Source: Candidatus Woesearchaeota archaeon
GTDB lineage: Archaea; Nanobdellota; Nanobdellia; Woesearchaeales; GW2011-AR4
Assembly: GCA_016185815.1 (NCBI GenBank)
Contig: JACPMT010000013.1
Location: 1-11,674 of the forward strand
DNA length: 11,674 bases
Direction: 5' to 3'
Shown here: positions 1 through 6,765 of the stretch, in pieces
Layout of the letters: each line of letters starts with the position of its first letter
How positions within the stretch are numbered: position 1 is the stretch's first letter
Translations under genes and position numbers: made by a program
Notes under the pieces: generated by a model
The model's input: only the letters and a program-made list of their open reading frames with translations
Told to the model about the DNA's origin: nothing
Database searches by the model: none

Positions 1-40
1 CAAAAAGATTAAATTTCTATTTTTTGTTTTTTTATTTTGA

Positions 41-46
41 GAGGTG
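41..46 (+). promoter_or_regulatory. Ribosome binding site deciding the start of the first gene
   Basis: GAGGTG is complementary to the archaeal 16S rRNA 3' tail and lies six bases before the GTG at 53. It overlaps the alternative GTG at 44, which argues for the downstream start. Confidence 0.55.
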
Positions 47-52
47 CTTAAA

Positions 53-550
53 GTGAACTTTGAAAAGGAGCTTGAAAAGGCAAAAACATTTGCGGATATG
101 TTTGAAATAGCCAAGGAAATCACAAGACAATATCTCGGGATGGAGCAGTACGGGTTGATGGTAGGGGTTACTGATTTAGGTGCCCACAGCCAGGGATTTA
201 TCGGGGCTTTCTATTCATTAAATTCAAACATGATTATAATCAACAAAAGGCCCTTGGCAAGGATACTGCAGACAAACCCTTCCCTGTACAATTATTATTT
301 ATTTCATGTCATGCTGCACGAATACATACATTCAATCGGCTCTTATGATGAATCACAAACAAGGCAGCTTGTTTATGAAATAAGCGAGCATTATTTTGGC
401 GCAAACCATATGGTCACGCAATTGGCTTTGAATATAGGAAAGTTCATGCCTAATTTGACATACCCAATTCAAGGTTTTCAGCCACCGCAGGACATAAATA
501 TAGAATTTGTCAAGGGGATTGACAGGAAAAACACAAATTATATAAATTAG
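53..550 (+). CDS. Putative HExxH zinc metallopeptidase-like protein
   Basis: Small protein of 165 residues with the motif H-E-Y-I-H (residues 89-93 from the start used here), preceded by a hydrophobic/aromatic helix. This is the zinc-binding, catalytic signature of zincin-type metallopeptidases. A glutamate about 16-19 residues after the second His, in the segment YEISEHYFG, could be a third ligand as in gluzincins; that assignment is inference. There is no signal peptide and no membrane segment, so it is probably cytoplasmic. I chose the GTG at 53 because GAGGTG at 41-46 sits six bases before it. The in-frame GTG at 44 lies inside that binding site, so it is a poor start. The nitroreductase gene follows 17 bases downstream on the same strand. 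The exact family and substrate are not recognised; the HExxH call is fairly sure, the activity is not. Confidence 0.75.
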   Translation: MNFEKELEKAKTFADMFEIAKEITRQYLGMEQYGLMVGVTDLGAHSQGFIGAFYSLNSNMIIINKRPLARILQTNPSLYNYYLFHVMLHEYIHSIGSYDESQTRQLVYEISEHYFGANHMVTQLALNIGKFMPNLTYPIQGFQPPQDINIEFVKGIDRKNTNYIN

Positions 551-567
551 GCAAGGGTGAAAAATTT

Positions 568-1194
568 ATGGAATTCGAAAAAATAGTGCATGAAAGGTAT
601 GCAACAAAGCTTTTTGACGGAAGAAAGATTCCGGAAGAGAAAATAAGCAGGCTTTTGGAAATTATCAGGAATGCGGCTTCATCTTTTAACATACAACCAT
701 GGAGGGTAATTGTGATCAAAAGCCAGAAGCTTAAAGAAAAATTGCAGCCTGCAACATGGAACCAGCAGCAGATTCCAACATGCTCGCATCTTCTTGTTTT
801 TTGCGCCGACACAGACATTGCAGGCAACATAGACAGGCTTGAAAAGCTCATGATTGAGAATGGAGCCGATAAAGATAGCATTCAGGGATATATTGGCATG
901 ATGAGGGGATTTGAGAAGAACTTGAGCGATGAGCAGAGGCTATCATGGTCTCAAAGGCAGACTTTCTTGGCTTTGGGAAATGCGTTGAATGGCGCCAAAT
1001 CGCTTGGATTTGACTCCTGCCCTATGGAGGGTTTTAGCCCTACTGAGTATTCAAAAATCCTGAACCTTCCAAAGAACCTTGTTCCAACTGCGTTGTGCCC
1101 TGTGGGTTATGCAAAAGACACGGCAAAAGACAAGCTCAGGTTCAGTAAAAAGGATGTCTTCATAGAGGATTCAAAATTAAAATGGCAAGGATAA
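568..1194 (+). CDS. Nitroreductase family protein (FMN-dependent NAD(P)H oxidoreductase)
   Basis: Protein of 208 residues, about the usual length for the nitroreductase fold. The N-terminus has the family pattern of a basic FMN-phosphate segment (HERYATK), then IPEEKISRLLE, then the hallmark SSFNIQPWRV at about residues 38-47. The C-terminal part has CPMEGF and LCPVGYA, typical of the flavin-binding core. Members use FMN and NAD(P)H to reduce nitro compounds, quinones or related electrophiles; the substrate here cannot be read from sequence. GGGTGA at 555-560 is a ribosome binding site seven bases before the ATG. The rhodanese gene starts inside the last 13 bases, so the two are probably translated from one transcript. 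It is cytoplasmic, with no signal or membrane segment. The family assignment is confident. Confidence 0.9.
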   Translation: MEFEKIVHERYATKLFDGRKIPEEKISRLLEIIRNAASSFNIQPWRVIVIKSQKLKEKLQPATWNQQQIPTCSHLLVFCADTDIAGNIDRLEKLMIENGADKDSIQGYIGMMRGFEKNLSDEQRLSWSQRQTFLALGNALNGAKSLGFDSCPMEGFSPTEYSKILNLPKNLVPTALCPVGYAKDTAKDKLRFSKKDVFIEDSKLKWQG

Positions 1195-1511
1195 AATTCA
1201 TTTCCATAGAGCAGCTTTTGGAGATGATGGAAAACAAGGACAAGTTCAAGCTGGTGGAAGTGTTAAGGGAAGAAAAATACAAAGAAGGCCATATACCGGG
1301 AGCAATTAACATTCCGGTTGACGAGTTAAGCGAAGCAGCTAAAGAACAGCTCAAAAAAACAGACACAATTGTTGTTTATTGCGCCAGCTACCATTGCAAT
1401 GCAAGCACGAATGCAGCCAAAATGCTGCTGGAGATGGGCTACAGGAATGTTCTTGACTTCAAGGGCAGCAAAAAAGCATGGGTTGATGCAGGGCTCGAGC
1501 TGGAAAAATAG
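1182..1511 (+). CDS. Single-domain rhodanese-like sulfurtransferase
   Basis: Protein of 109 residues forming one rhodanese domain. Visible motifs are LVEVLREEKYKEGHIPGAIN (about residues 24-43), which is the conserved strand plus GHIPGA loop, and VVYCASYHCNAS, where Cys67 occupies the active-site Cys position after the central strand. Cys72 in the same loop is an extra cysteine. Family members carry a persulfide on the catalytic Cys and pass sulfur to thiol acceptors. The loop lacks the classical CxxGxR spacing, so thiosulfate need not be the donor. The ATG overlaps the nitroreductase gene by 13 bases in another frame, which suggests translational coupling and a shared redox or sulfur role (inference). 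A weak GAGG at 1165-1168 precedes the start. Confidence 0.9.
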   Translation: MARIKFISIEQLLEMMENKDKFKLVEVLREEKYKEGHIPGAINIPVDELSEAAKEQLKKTDTIVVYCASYHCNASTNAAKMLLEMGYRNVLDFKGSKKAWVDAGLELEK

Positions 1512-1529
1512 ATTATTCTTGTTGAAAAA

Positions 1530-1573
1530 ATGCCCCTGATGGGTTGTTGATAAAAAGTATACTTTTAGGGCAT
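1530..1573. terminator. Hairpin in the convergent gap; possible bidirectional terminator
   Basis: Between the rhodanese stop and the convergent membrane gene is a six-base inverted repeat, ATGCCC at 1530-1535 and GGGCAT at 1568-1573. Its loop contains the 14-base palindrome AAAAGTATACTTTT at about 1552-1565. The position between convergent genes suits a two-sided terminator, but archaeal terminators are usually plain T-tracts, so this is tentative. Confidence 0.3.
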
Positions 1574-1577
1574 AACA

Positions 1578-1970
1578 TTATTTTTCCCTTGAACTCAATA
1601 CTTTGTATATAAAACCCGTTAATATTAAATAATATGCCCAAAAAAGTATAACATAAAATGTCCATGTATTCTCTTTACTAATTATACTGATTATTATATT
1701 ACCTGAAAGAGTACTGGAAAAAAGAATACTCATAAAAAAAGTAAAAAATCTGTTAACATGTTTAATTTTCCTATGTTCTGAAATCAAAAAACCATAATAG
1801 ATAATTGCTAAAGTAATAAATAAAATTGATGTTAATTTAATGGTTTTATTTTTATCTAAATCTGAGAATACAACGAGTATAGACATTACGATTAAAAGAA
1901 TTTCTACAAATCTTTTTTTATTCTCTGTATTAACTTTAATATCTAACAATTTAGGAGTTTTAAAGCACAT
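1578..1970 (-). CDS. Small four-helix membrane protein of unknown function
   Basis: Protein of 130 residues with four hydrophobic segments at about 21-36, 47-63, 75-97 and 103-122, separated by short charged loops (SDLDKNK, SEHRKIKHVNR, SKENT). It has a cytosolic-looking N-terminus rich in Lys and no catalytic motif. I do not recognise the family. The start ATG at 1970 has no ribosome binding site. A TATA element, GTTTAAATACT at about 1997-2007, lies some 30 bases upstream, so the transcript should be leaderless or nearly so. It is convergent with the rhodanese gene and separated from the next minus-strand gene by about 50 bases holding its own promoter, so it is probably monocistronic. Base composition is visibly more AT-rich than the 5' gene cluster. 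Confidence 0.65.
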   Translation of the reverse strand: MCFKTPKLLDIKVNTENKKRFVEILLIVMSILVVFSDLDKNKTIKLTSILFITLAIIYYGFLISEHRKIKHVNRFFTFFMSILFSSTLSGNIIISIISKENTWTFYVILFWAYYLILTGFIYKVLSSREK

Positions 1971-1996
1971 TTTGTAGGTATTCTAATGAGGTATTT

Positions 1997-2007
1997 AGTA
2001 TTTAAAC
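1997..2007 (-). promoter_or_regulatory. TATA box for the four-helix membrane protein gene
   Basis: GTTTAAATACT on the minus strand is centred about 32 bases before the ATG at 1970. This predicts a transcription start a few bases before the start codon, consistent with the absence of a ribosome binding site. Confidence 0.5.
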
Positions 2008-2022
2008 TTATGCGCTAAAAGA

Positions 2023-2568
2023 TTATTCAATTATGCCAAGGATTCTTTCCACTTCTTGCATATCATTGGACACAGATTTGGTCAGCCTATCAACTTCCAC
2101 CCAAGCACTGTGAATGTTACCCTCCATCATCATTATATCAACCCTATTTTGGTCAAAAAATTTGTTGCGTTCCAGCTTCCTCTTAATTATTATTATATCG
2201 TTTTTTGCCAATGCAATATGGGTCCCCCGTTTAGATGGCAGGGTGAGAATTTCAACAATCTGCTCATATTTCTTAAGCAAATTCCGATATTCCTGTTTAC
2301 TTTCTTCTGCTTTGCCTTCTTTTGACAATTTTTCCGCCAAAGTTTTCATATTGGCAGCATCTATCATTAGCTCATATACCTTTTTAACCGCCTCTTCATT
2401 TTCCTTTAACACTTGGTCAAGCTCAAGAATTTCAGAATACGCGGCTTTTGCTTGGTCGTAAAACATCAGTTCCCGATTTGAGCTTCCAGCAGAGGCAAGA
2501 GCAGAAATTATCATTGTACAAGCCACTACTTTTCTGAATTTAGGCCTCCAACGTGCAAACCAAACCAT
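2023..2568 (-). CDS. Secreted or membrane-tethered helical protein, unknown function
   Basis: Protein of 181 residues. The N-terminus has several Arg/Lys residues followed by the hydrophobic stretch VVACTMIISALASA, with an A-S-A signal peptidase I type site near residue 27. Residues 38-175 are charged and strongly helical, rich in Glu, Lys and Leu, and look like two or three long helices or coiled coils (about 45-108 and 118-175). A VVAC motif resembles a lipobox, but the hydrophobic stretch before the Cys is too short for a convincing lipoprotein signal. The start ATG at 2568 has no ribosome binding site; a strong TATA box 27 bases upstream predicts a leaderless mRNA. No family is recognised. 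It most likely sits outside the membrane, in the wall or in complex with other envelope proteins (inference). Confidence 0.7.
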   Translation of the reverse strand: MVWFARWRPKFRKVVACTMIISALASAGSSNRELMFYDQAKAAYSEILELDQVLKENEEAVKKVYELMIDAANMKTLAEKLSKEGKAEESKQEYRNLLKKYEQIVEILTLPSKRGTHIALAKNDIIIIKRKLERNKFFDQNRVDIMMMEGNIHSAWVEVDRLTKSVSNDMQEVERILGIIE

Positions 2569-2589
2569 TTAGGAATCTCGGACCTTAAA

Positions 2590-2600
2590 CTATATAAATT
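2590..2600 (-). promoter_or_regulatory. TATA box for the secreted helical protein gene
   Basis: AATTTATATAG on the minus strand is centred 27 bases before the ATG at 2568. This is the spacing expected for an archaeal leaderless transcript. Confidence 0.6.
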
Positions 2601-2662
2601 TTTGTAAGATGTATAAGACATTGCTTTAATCTCTCCATTACATTATCGTTAAAGATTAATAA

Positions 2663-2755
2663 TGCCCCTGCGGGGAATTGAACCCCGATCTCAAGGTGTA
2701 TGCTTAAATTGTTTAAACCGCAACCTCGCGTTCTGGTCCGTTATACTACAGGAGC
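2663..2755 (-). tRNA. tRNA-Arg(GCG) with a 20-base intron at 37/38
   Basis: Acceptor GCTCCTG pairs with CAGGGGC and the discriminator base is A. The T stem is CGGGG/CCCCG around TTCAATT. The anticodon stem is CGAGG/CCTTG. The region between the anticodon strands is 27 bases; removing a 20-base intron at the canonical 37/38 site leaves loop TTGCGGA, anticodon GCG. A20 and C35, the usual arginine identity bases, are both present, and 15/48 is A-U. The D stem has one A-A mismatch at 12/23. The mature length is 73 bases without an encoded CCA. A TATA box (2783-2793) lies upstream. An alternative Tyr(GTA) or Cys(GCA) reading needs a cut without a BHB fold, so Arg is preferred. Confidence 0.85.
2698..2717 (-). 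other. tRNA-Arg intron (20 bases, BHB motif)
   Basis: The inner helix TTAAA/TTTAA closes a three-base loop. The central helix pairs TTGC of the anticodon loop with GCAT of the intron (three of four pairs). The bulges are GG|T and AC|A. Cutting after the second bulge base on each side gives exactly 37/38. This is a nearly canonical BHB substrate for the archaeal splicing endonuclease. Confidence 0.8.
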
Positions 2756-2782
2756 AATAAGCACTTATAGATTAAGAATATT

Positions 2783-2793
2783 GTTTATAAATT
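2783..2793 (-). promoter_or_regulatory. TATA box for tRNA-Arg
   Basis: AATTTATAAAC on the minus strand is centred about 33 bases before the tRNA 5' end. This predicts a start a few bases before the mature 5' end. Confidence 0.5.
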
Positions 2794-2819
2794 TTTGTTA
2801 AAGGAAAGATAAGATAATG

Positions 2820-2970
2820 GGTGTGAAATAATAAAAAATAACGAGAGCGACTTTTGTCGGTAAGCATGATAAAAGCGAACCGCTTTTGATTTTTATTGTA
2901 TAAATAGGCGAGGCAAAAATTATTGACAGGAAAATTTTTGCCGAGCACAAATTTATGTGCGAAGCACGGA
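2820..2970. repeat. Cluster of four short hairpins in non-coding DNA
   Basis: This 245-base gap between the helicase stop and tRNA-Arg has no convincing gene. It contains four perfect stems: CGAC/GTCG at 2848-2859; AAAAGCG/CGCTTTT at 2871-2887 with a three-base loop; GGCAAAAATT/AATTTTTGCC at 2912-2942; and GCACA/TGTGC at 2945-2960, with GTGC/GCAC at 2957-2967 as a competing stem. On the minus strand a TATA-like CTATTTATACAA (about 2896-2907) lies between the third and second stems, and a T-rich stretch follows the first. This could be the helicase 3' untranslated region, a small RNA, or regulatory DNA. I cannot choose between them. Confidence 0.5.
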
Positions 2971-3000
2971 TTTAAAATAATATTAAATTTATTTCTACTT

Positions 3001-4557
3001 TTATTCTTCCCAGTCTCTTAAAGAAATCTGCCCTTTCCTTTTGTTTTCAGGCACTACACTTTGCTCCTGGCCCAGCTGCCTCTTGACGCTCAATGCCGTT
3101 TTCTCGCCGAGAATTTGGGTCAGGGTTGTCAGGTTGGCATTTTTCAGGTCCTTGATGTCCCTCAGCCTGTTCCTGAACAATATTCTTGCCCTTGCCCTTC
3201 CGATATTTTCCAATCTTACAAGGGACAACAGCTCTTCCTTGACTCCGTACTTCAGCCTCAATCTCAATTTTACAATCTCTTTCAGCAGGTATTGGTAGTG
3301 CATTATCCTGCCTATCTCCTCGGCTGCGTAAAGCAGCCAGTCTGCAATTTCAAGCTTAACCCTTAACTCCCCGGGCCTTACATTGTATTCCTCAAGCAGG
3401 AATTCCTCATTCTGCTCGCTTATCCAGTGGTTGAACATCAAAGAAGTTTTCACGGAATTCAAAAAGTCTTCATATTCCGGCTCGTACATTGACGGCTCAT
3501 TTTCCAGCAAAAAGTCGCTGAACTCAAGCATTGATTCCTGCACCTTGTCGTATTCTCTTATTCCCACTTTCAACAAAGGCCTTATCTCCAGAGTGTGTGA
3601 CACCATCTGCAGGAATGAAAATGCATCTAATTTTTTATCGCTTGCATTTCTCATGCATGTAATCATAAAATAAGCTGTCAAAGGGTCAATGTAAAGCTCT
3701 GCTACCCTCTTGCCCATCAAAGTGGTTTTAAGCTTCTCGTCTGATAACTCATTTGCGCTTGAAAAATCATCTCCGGATCTCATTATAAATTCCCACTCCT
3801 CAAGCATGTCAATGACTTTGCTTATTGTTGCATGCAGCCTTCTCAAGTCCTTGAACTGGTGCGCGTAAAAAGTCCTGTCAAAGAAGTCAAAAAGCTGCTT
3901 TTTTGTTGTAATGAAATTTGCAGCTATCAATGACAAGACATATGTTCTTAAAACAGGCTCGACTGCAAGCTTTGAGTAGATGTCTTCCGGCAATCCGTTC
4001 ACGTACCTTTCTTCTATTTTTTCCTTTTCCCCGTTTGTCAATGCAATTGCAATTGCCTGGCCTTCATTGTCATAATTCGGCCTTCCCGCTCTTCCGGACA
4101 TCTGCAAGTAGTCCAAGACAGGTATCCACGCCAATCCATGCGCTGTGTATCTTTTCAAATCCTTTATTATTGCCCTGTAAGCCGGCAGATCAACCCCGTA
4201 AGCAAGGGTTGGCGTGCAGCATATTATTTTGACATTTCCGTTCCTGAAATTATCCTCGATAACGGCTTTTTGCTCCTGTGTCAGCCCAGCATGGTGGAAT
4301 GCAATCCCCTTTTTCAGGCAGAAGGCAAGCCTCTCGCATTGCTTTGTTGGCTTTGAAAGCGCATTCAGCGCCTTCTCCGCCATTGCGCTTAGGATTTCAT
4401 CGTTGCTTTTTGCTTTTTTTGAGATTTCCTCGGCGGTTTTTTCAGCTGATTTCTTTGTATTCGCGAATATCAATGCCTGCTTTCCTATCTTCAAAGTGTC
4501 CAAAGCGATGTTGAGGACAGCGCTGTCAAACTCATCATCAAGCTTTATTGATTTCAT
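3001..4557 (-). CDS. Hel308/Ski2-like helicase, C-terminal half only (RecA2 onward)
   Basis: Protein of 518 residues matching the second half of a Hel308-type superfamily 2 DNA helicase. In order: RecA2 domain with motif IV region QALIFANTKKSA (27-38), FHHAGL (87-92), motif V TPTLAYGVDLPA (115-126) and motif VI QMSGRAGRP (152-160); winged helix about 200-285; ratchet helices about 286-440; helix-hairpin-helix domain about 448-496. The C-terminus has QISLRDW, a QxxLxxW pattern that could be a PCNA-binding peptide (inference). The first RecA domain, with Walker A and the DExH box, is absent and not encoded upstream in this window. A TATA box 27 bases before the ATG suggests deliberate expression as a separate subunit rather than decay. 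Full-length Hel308 unwinds stalled forks; alone this half cannot bind and hydrolyse ATP normally. It may pair with an N-terminal subunit encoded elsewhere. Confidence 0.85.
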   Translation of the reverse strand: MKSIKLDDEFDSAVLNIALDTLKIGKQALIFANTKKSAEKTAEEISKKAKSNDEILSAMAEKALNALSKPTKQCERLAFCLKKGIAFHHAGLTQEQKAVIEDNFRNGNVKIICCTPTLAYGVDLPAYRAIIKDLKRYTAHGLAWIPVLDYLQMSGRAGRPNYDNEGQAIAIALTNGEKEKIEERYVNGLPEDIYSKLAVEPVLRTYVLSLIAANFITTKKQLFDFFDRTFYAHQFKDLRRLHATISKVIDMLEEWEFIMRSGDDFSSANELSDEKLKTTLMGKRVAELYIDPLTAYFMITCMRNASDKKLDAFSFLQMVSHTLEIRPLLKVGIREYDKVQESMLEFSDFLLENEPSMYEPEYEDFLNSVKTSLMFNHWISEQNEEFLLEEYNVRPGELRVKLEIADWLLYAAEEIGRIMHYQYLLKEIVKLRLRLKYGVKEELLSLVRLENIGRARARILFRNRLRDIKDLKNANLTTLTQILGEKTALSVKRQLGQEQSVVPENKRKGQISLRDWEE

Positions 4558-4577
4558 AGAATAAATGAAAGAAAGGT

Positions 4578-4590
4578 GGTTTATAAAGAT
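4578..4590 (-). promoter_or_regulatory. TATA box for the half-helicase gene
   Basis: ATCTTTATAAACC on the minus strand is centred 27 bases before the ATG at 4557, with no ribosome binding site between. This predicts a leaderless mRNA and supports the ATG as a real start of a shortened helicase gene. Confidence 0.6.
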
Positions 4591-4605
4591 TGTTGAAATT
4601 GATGT

Positions 4606-4836
4606 TTATTCAGTTAAAACAAAATCCATTCTTGTTGCCGCGTGTCTTAATAATTCAGCAGCATATTTGGTTGTATCAAACCCCAATGAATTGTAATTGG
4701 ATAACCGTTTGTTAAATCCGTGTCAGCTTGTTTTCTTTCTTTAGGTGTGCCAGTTAGCAGTTTATGCACTAATGTGTAATGTGTCTAATATTTTTATATC
4801 ATCAGCAGGTATTTGAGGTTTTATTTGATAATACAT
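4606..4836 (-). pseudogene. Small gene broken by two apparent frameshifts
   Basis: Reading the minus strand, an ATG two bases after the stop of the Ig-repeat protein opens MYYQIKPQIPADDIKILDTL, then runs into TAA after 24 codons. A second frame continues with HKLLTGTPKERKQADTDLTN and then GYPITIHW. A third continues with GFDTTKYAAELLRHAATRMD and ends FVLTE plus TAA. Joined, these give a soluble, protein-like product of about 77 residues. Two frameshifts (around 4770-4785 and around 4695) suggest a decayed gene or assembly errors. No family is recognised. A 24-residue peptide is the only intact reading. Confidence 0.45.
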
Positions 4837-4837
4837 T

Positions 4838-6730
4838 TTAAACCACATTCACACTAATCACTTGCTCAGCCTTGTCAGTCCCGTCGCTTACTGTCACTTT
4901 AACAGTTTTTAATCCCTTGCTTTTAAAGATTCTCTGGTGCAAAGCAGTTGCCTTGTACTTCTCCAAAAACCCGAATCTCCATTCATAAGTTAGCGTGTCG
5001 CCGTCATCGTCAACTGCATTGACGGACATCAGCACAGGCTCATTCACTTTTGCAGCAATGCTTTTGGTTGCATTGATTATTTTTGGAGCCCTGTTTTTGT
5101 CTGTTACCTCTGCTTTTGCAATCTGCCTTGTCTCTGCTTTGTCATCGCTTGCAACAAACACAATGTCAAATTTTTTTGTCTCTTTTTTATTTGCAATATC
5201 ATAGCTCGGTGTCCACAGGAACGCGTTTCCCTTTAGCGAATAGCCCTCCAGCTGGTTGTCTACAGAATAGGTGATTTCATCATTGTCGGGGTCGTGCGCA
5301 TTCAGCAATACAGCGATATTGTCCCCTTCCATTGAGCTGATCTTACCAATTTTTTCGAATACCGGCGCTCGATTGCTCTGCTTGATGTTCACCTGGACAA
5401 GCTTTGAGGTTTCAAGAGTGCCGTCGCTTGCAGTCACTTTAACATTATAAGCGCCTGCATCGTCAAAGCCTGACTTGAAAGTGTCTGTATTGATAAATCC
5501 TGAATAGCCCAGTTTTACCCTGTCGCCGTCCAAGTCATACGCATTCGGGGCAATTCTTAATGTGTCTCCTTCATTTATTGTTATTGGCTCAATGTCCTCA
5601 AGCACAGGAGCCCTGTTCACGTCCTTGACAGTTATGATAATATTCTGCACTATTTTTTTGTCTTTTGAGGAAGCCGTAAACCGGACGTAAAAGCTCTTGC
5701 TCAATATCCTGAATTTGTCAAGCAGCCTGTCCACAAAGCCATCTTTTTTGACAGTATAGTAGCTGGTCTTCCATGTAAAAACATTACCCTCAAACTCTGC
5801 GTCTTCAGGCAGGTTTTCAGCGGAATAGGTGATTTCATCATTGTCATCATCGTGCGCATTCAATGTTATCTTAATTTCCTCATTCTCGTTCAAAACCTTG
5901 TTGCCTATGCTTTCAAAAATTAAAGTTCTGTCAACATCATTAACAATGACTTTTACGGTTTTATCGCCGCTGAATCCCTTTCCCTCTGCATGAATCTTAA
6001 CGTCATAATTGCCGGCATCATTATAGCCTGTCTGCCACTCATTCTTGCTGCCAACAGGCTCTGAAATTGAATAAACCATGCCATATTTTTCAAAATCGGG
6101 AAGTTTCAGCTTAACAATTTCGTTTTCATTGAAAGCAGCATCTTCTATTCCGTCAAGCAGCCCTTCAACATCAACATTTTCCACATCAACATCCCATTCT
6201 TTGCTTATGCTTGTTGTGCCGTCAGAAATTTCAACCCTTATTTCATGGCTTCCGCCATCATTGTATGTTGTGCCATAAGTATACTCATTGCCTTCTTTCG
6301 CCTCCTTGCCGTCCAAGAACCATTTATACTCCAGTTCATCCTTGTTTAGGTCAGTCGCTAAAACGCTGAACCCAATTGACTCCGTTTCCTTTATGGTTGG
6401 CATTTCTTGCGCCGGGGCAAAAGACTCTATTGCTGGAGTTTCTTCCTTCTTTTTGACAACTATCAGCACATCCTCTGAAACGCTTGTTGTGCCGTCAGAA
6501 GCAGTCACTGTTGCAGTATATTCTCCGGCATCCCCATAGGTTGTCTGCCATTCGCCGTTTTCGTTCAACGGCGATGTGTATGTTGTTGTAATCTTGTCAG
6601 AGTCCGGGTCAGTTGCATTTGCCTGCAGGCTTACTTTTTCTGTCTCCTGAATCGTAAAAGTGGGGATAGAAAAAACAATAGGGGGGAGCACCAAAAATAT
6701 AGTTACCAATAAAGCAACCCTTTTATTCAT
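4838..6730 (-). CDS. Secreted protein of seven PKD/cadherin-like Ig-fold repeats
   Basis: Protein of 630 residues. A Sec signal peptide (MNKR, then a hydrophobic core to about residue 21) is followed by about seven beta-sandwich repeats at roughly 28-93, 112-184, 195-265, 275-371, 381-449, 460-544 and 555-630. Repeats carry acidic DPDxD/DDDxD turns (DPDSDKI, DDDNDEITY, DLDGDRV, DPDNDEITY, DDDGDTLTY), likely calcium sites as in cadherin/PKD folds, and endings such as YTATVTASDG and VNRAPVLE. There is no catalytic motif, no lipobox and no C-terminal membrane segment, so it is probably released or bound to the cell surface through partners. GAGGGG six bases before the ATG is the ribosome binding site. 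The gene lies 35 bases after the related lipoprotein gene and probably shares its transcript. A surface adhesin or envelope role is inference. Confidence 0.85.
   Translation of the reverse strand: MNKRVALLVTIFLVLPPIVFSIPTFTIQETEKVSLQANATDPDSDKITTTYTSPLNENGEWQTTYGDAGEYTATVTASDGTTSVSEDVLIVVKKKEETPAIESFAPAQEMPTIKETESIGFSVLATDLNKDELEYKWFLDGKEAKEGNEYTYGTTYNDGGSHEIRVEISDGTTSISKEWDVDVENVDVEGLLDGIEDAAFNENEIVKLKLPDFEKYGMVYSISEPVGSKNEWQTGYNDAGNYDVKIHAEGKGFSGDKTVKVIVNDVDRTLIFESIGNKVLNENEEIKITLNAHDDDNDEITYSAENLPEDAEFEGNVFTWKTSYYTVKKDGFVDRLLDKFRILSKSFYVRFTASSKDKKIVQNIIITVKDVNRAPVLEDIEPITINEGDTLRIAPNAYDLDGDRVKLGYSGFINTDTFKSGFDDAGAYNVKVTASDGTLETSKLVQVNIKQSNRAPVFEKIGKISSMEGDNIAVLLNAHDPDNDEITYSVDNQLEGYSLKGNAFLWTPSYDIANKKETKKFDIVFVASDDKAETRQIAKAEVTDKNRAPKIINATKSIAAKVNEPVLMSVNAVDDDGDTLTYEWRFGFLEKYKATALHQRIFKSKGLKTVKVTVSDGTDKAEQVISVNVV
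6525..6577. repeat. Near-identical 53-base segment, copy 1 (in the second surface gene)
   Basis: It matches 7418-7470 at 51 of 53 bases and encodes PLNENGEWQTTYGDAGE. The similarity extends more weakly on both sides. The local near-identity suggests recent duplication or gene conversion between the two surface-protein genes. Confidence 0.85.
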
Positions 6731-6765
6731 TTATTCCCCCTCAAATAAAGAAAATAAAATAATAT

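Noticed and set aside
510..881. Minus-strand reading frame of 123 codons
   Set aside because: It is antisense to the clear nitroreductase gene and has no protein-like features.
2023..2568. Lipoprotein call from the VVAC motif near residue 17
   Set aside because: Only three hydrophobic residues precede the Cys after a basic residue, so it is not a workable lipobox; an ordinary signal peptide fits better.
3041..3673. Plus-strand frames opposite the helicase
   Set aside because: They are antisense to well-conserved helicase domains and lack start signals.
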